Assembly (NCBI GenBank): GCA_021785115.1
Contig: JAJYGO010000295.1
Location: 1 to 20,201, forward strand
Reading direction: 5' to 3'
Origin: Chloroflexota bacterium
GTDB taxonomy: Bacteria; Chloroflexota; Limnocylindria; Limnocylindrales; CSP1-4
Length of the DNA stretch: 20,201 nt
The position numbers and the translations under genes are program-made. Of the stretch, positions 19,038 to 20,201 are shown piece after piece. How positions within the stretch are numbered: position 1 is the stretch's first letter; every line of letters starts with the position of its first letter. The notes below the pieces were generated by a model that saw nothing but the letters and a program-made list of their open reading frames with translations, did not search any database and was not told the origin of the DNA.

Positions 19038-20201
19038 ATGGCGCACACCGGGCCGACCGCCGCCGCCGGCTCGACGGGCCCGCCCCCCTCGGCGGCGGCA
19101 TCCCCCCCCCGCCACGGCCTCCTCGAGGCGCTCCGCTACCTCGGGCCCGGCTTCTTCGTCACCGTCGGCTTCATCGACCCGGGCAACTGGGCGGCCAACA
19201 TGGCCGCCGGCTCTCGCTTCGGCTACGCGCTCCTCTGGGTGGTGACCCTCTCGACGGTCCTGCTCGTCGTCGTCCAGCACAACGCCGCGCACCTCGGGAT
19301 CGCGACCGGCCTCTGCCTGGCCGAGGCGGCGAGGGCCCACCTCCGCCCCGCCGCGGCGCGCCTCCTGCTCGGGAGCGCGGTGCTCGCCGTGATCGCGACC
19401 GCGCTCGCCGAGATCCTGGGCGCCGCCGTAGGGCTGGAGATGCTCACCGGGCTGCCGCACGCCGCCGGCGCGCTCCTGACGGCGGCGGTGGTCGCCGCCC
19501 TGCTGCTCGGGAACGGCTACGCCCGGCTCGAGCGGTGGATCATCGGCTTCGTCTCGCTGGTGGGGCTCGCCTTCCTCTTCGAGCTCGCCATCTCCGCCGT
19601 CGGCTGGCGCGGCGCGCTGCGCGGCCTGGCGGTGCCGGCGATCCCGGCCGGCGCGACGGCGCTCGTCGCCAGCATCCTCGGCGCGGTGGTGATGCCGCAC
19701 GGCATCTTCCTCCACTCGGAGATCATCCAGAGCCGCGCCTGGCGGGAGGCCGGCGACGCGGTCGTCCAGCGGCGGCTCCGCTACGAGTTCCTCGACACGG
19801 CGGCGGCGATGGGGGTCGGGTGGGCGATCAACGGCGCGATGATCGTGGTCGCCGCCGCGGTCTTCTTCGCCCGCGGCGTGGCGGTCACCGAGCTGTCGCA
19901 GGCCGGCGAGGCCCTCGCGCCCCTGCTCGGGCGGGCGGCGTCGGTCGTCTTCGCGCTCGCCCTGGTCCTGGCCGGCGTCGCCTCCTCGATCACCGCGGCG
20001 ATGGCCGGGGGGAGCATCGTCGCCGGCTGGGCCGGGAAGCCCTACGACGCCGGGGATCGCCACGCCCGCCTCGGGATCTGGCTCACCCTGGCCGGGGCGG
20101 TCGCGGCGGCGCTGGTCGTCCGGGATCCCTTCGCCGCCCTCATCTGGAGCCAGGTCGCCCTGAGCCTGCAGCTCCCCTGGACCATCCTCGCGCTCGGCGT
20201 C
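19038..20201 (+). CDS. NRAMP-family divalent metal transporter (3' end outside the window)
   Basis: The first 388 residues of a proton-coupled Mn2+/Fe2+-type transporter; the frame is open to the last base. After a ~28-residue proline/alanine-rich cytoplasmic tail comes ALRYLGPGFFVTVGFIDPGN, whose DPGN (D47-N50) is the metal-binding turn of helix 1. QHNAAHLGIATGLCLAEA follows helix 2-3, and VVMPHGIFLHSEIIQSR is the helix-6 motif (family consensus MPH..fLHS). At least nine hydrophobic segments are present. In helix 6 the usual asparagine or valine after MPH is a glycine. An alternative ATG at 19026 overlaps the probable -10, so I favour 19038. Upstream hairpin and promoter features are listed separately. 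Metal specificity cannot be read with certainty. Confidence 0.93.
   Translation, partial: MAHTGPTAAAGSTGPPPSAAASPPRHGLLEALRYLGPGFFVTVGFIDPGNWAANMAAGSRFGYALLWVVTLSTVLLVVVQHNAAHLGIATGLCLAEAARAHLRPAAARLLLGSAVLAVIATALAEILGAAVGLEMLTGLPHAAGALLTAAVVAALLLGNGYARLERWIIGFVSLVGLAFLFELAISAVGWRGALRGLAVPAIPAGATALVASILGAVVMPHGIFLHSEIIQSRAWREAGDAVVQRRLRYEFLDTAAAMGVGWAINGAMIVVAAAVFFARGVAVTELSQAGEALAPLLGRAASVVFALALVLAGVASSITAAMAGGSIVAGWAGKPYDAGDRHARLGIWLTLAGAVAAALVVRDPFAALIWSQVALSLQLPWTILALGV

Overview
The window is very GC-rich (about 70% or more in the backbone), with strong G/C third-position bias, several GTG starts and two cysteine-rich 'Dickkopf-like' lipoproteins of a kind common in deltaproteobacterial myxobacteria. 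Together with an anaerobic (class III) ribonucleotide reductase, this suggests a facultatively anaerobic myxobacterium, perhaps Anaeromyxobacter-like. The taxon is an inference; no rRNA or tRNA is present to fix it.

Region 1 (1 to about 2950) looks like a decayed accessory island. It holds a probable PD-(D/E)XK-type nuclease-like protein of an uncharacterised family (149-943, +). A frameshifted IS66-type transposon accessory ORF follows (982-1148, -). Then comes a minus-strand operon of a DUF6338-like membrane protein (1527-2204) and two previously unlisted tiny paralogous proline-rich proteins (1411-1551 and 1231-1398). Three tandem ~22-bp repeats of IS-end type (2457-2522) abut a MarR regulator broken by three frameshifts (2512-2946). 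The DUF6338-like protein plus the two tiny proteins is the best candidate for an undescribed system.

Region 2 (3145-7456) starts with a cysteine-rich lipoprotein and then the nrdDG operon. Its control region is unusually rich: two NrdR-box-like sites exactly 32 bp apart bracket and overlap a good -35/-10 promoter, followed by a canonical cobalamin riboswitch and a perfect 9-bp hairpin that would hide the nrdD Shine-Dalgarno sequence. The logic would be to repress the oxygen-sensitive, B12-independent reductase when dNTP/ATP status is sufficient (NrdR) and when adenosylcobalamin can support a class II enzyme encoded elsewhere.

Region 3 (7548-10781) holds a TetR regulator translationally coupled to a small Rossmann-fold oxidoreductase, with a palindrome over the tetR promoter, and a convergent FUSC-type membrane protein whose N-terminus is uncertain.

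Region 4 (11093-16202) holds a second cysteine-rich lipoprotein, paralogous to the first, then a tandem pair of aldo/keto reductases, a possible 34-residue peptide overlapping a RibD-C/dihydrofolate-reductase-like reductase, and a LysR regulator, all on the + strand. The last five may be a reductase regulon.

Region 5 (16303-20201) holds a fused PabB-PabC (p-aminobenzoate synthesis for folate), a YgiD-type extradiol dioxygenase, and an NRAMP-type metal transporter that runs off the end of the window. Three genes (tetR, pabBC, nramp) lack a convincing ribosome binding site and have a -10-like hexamer exactly 7 nt before the start codon, which suggests leaderless mRNAs.
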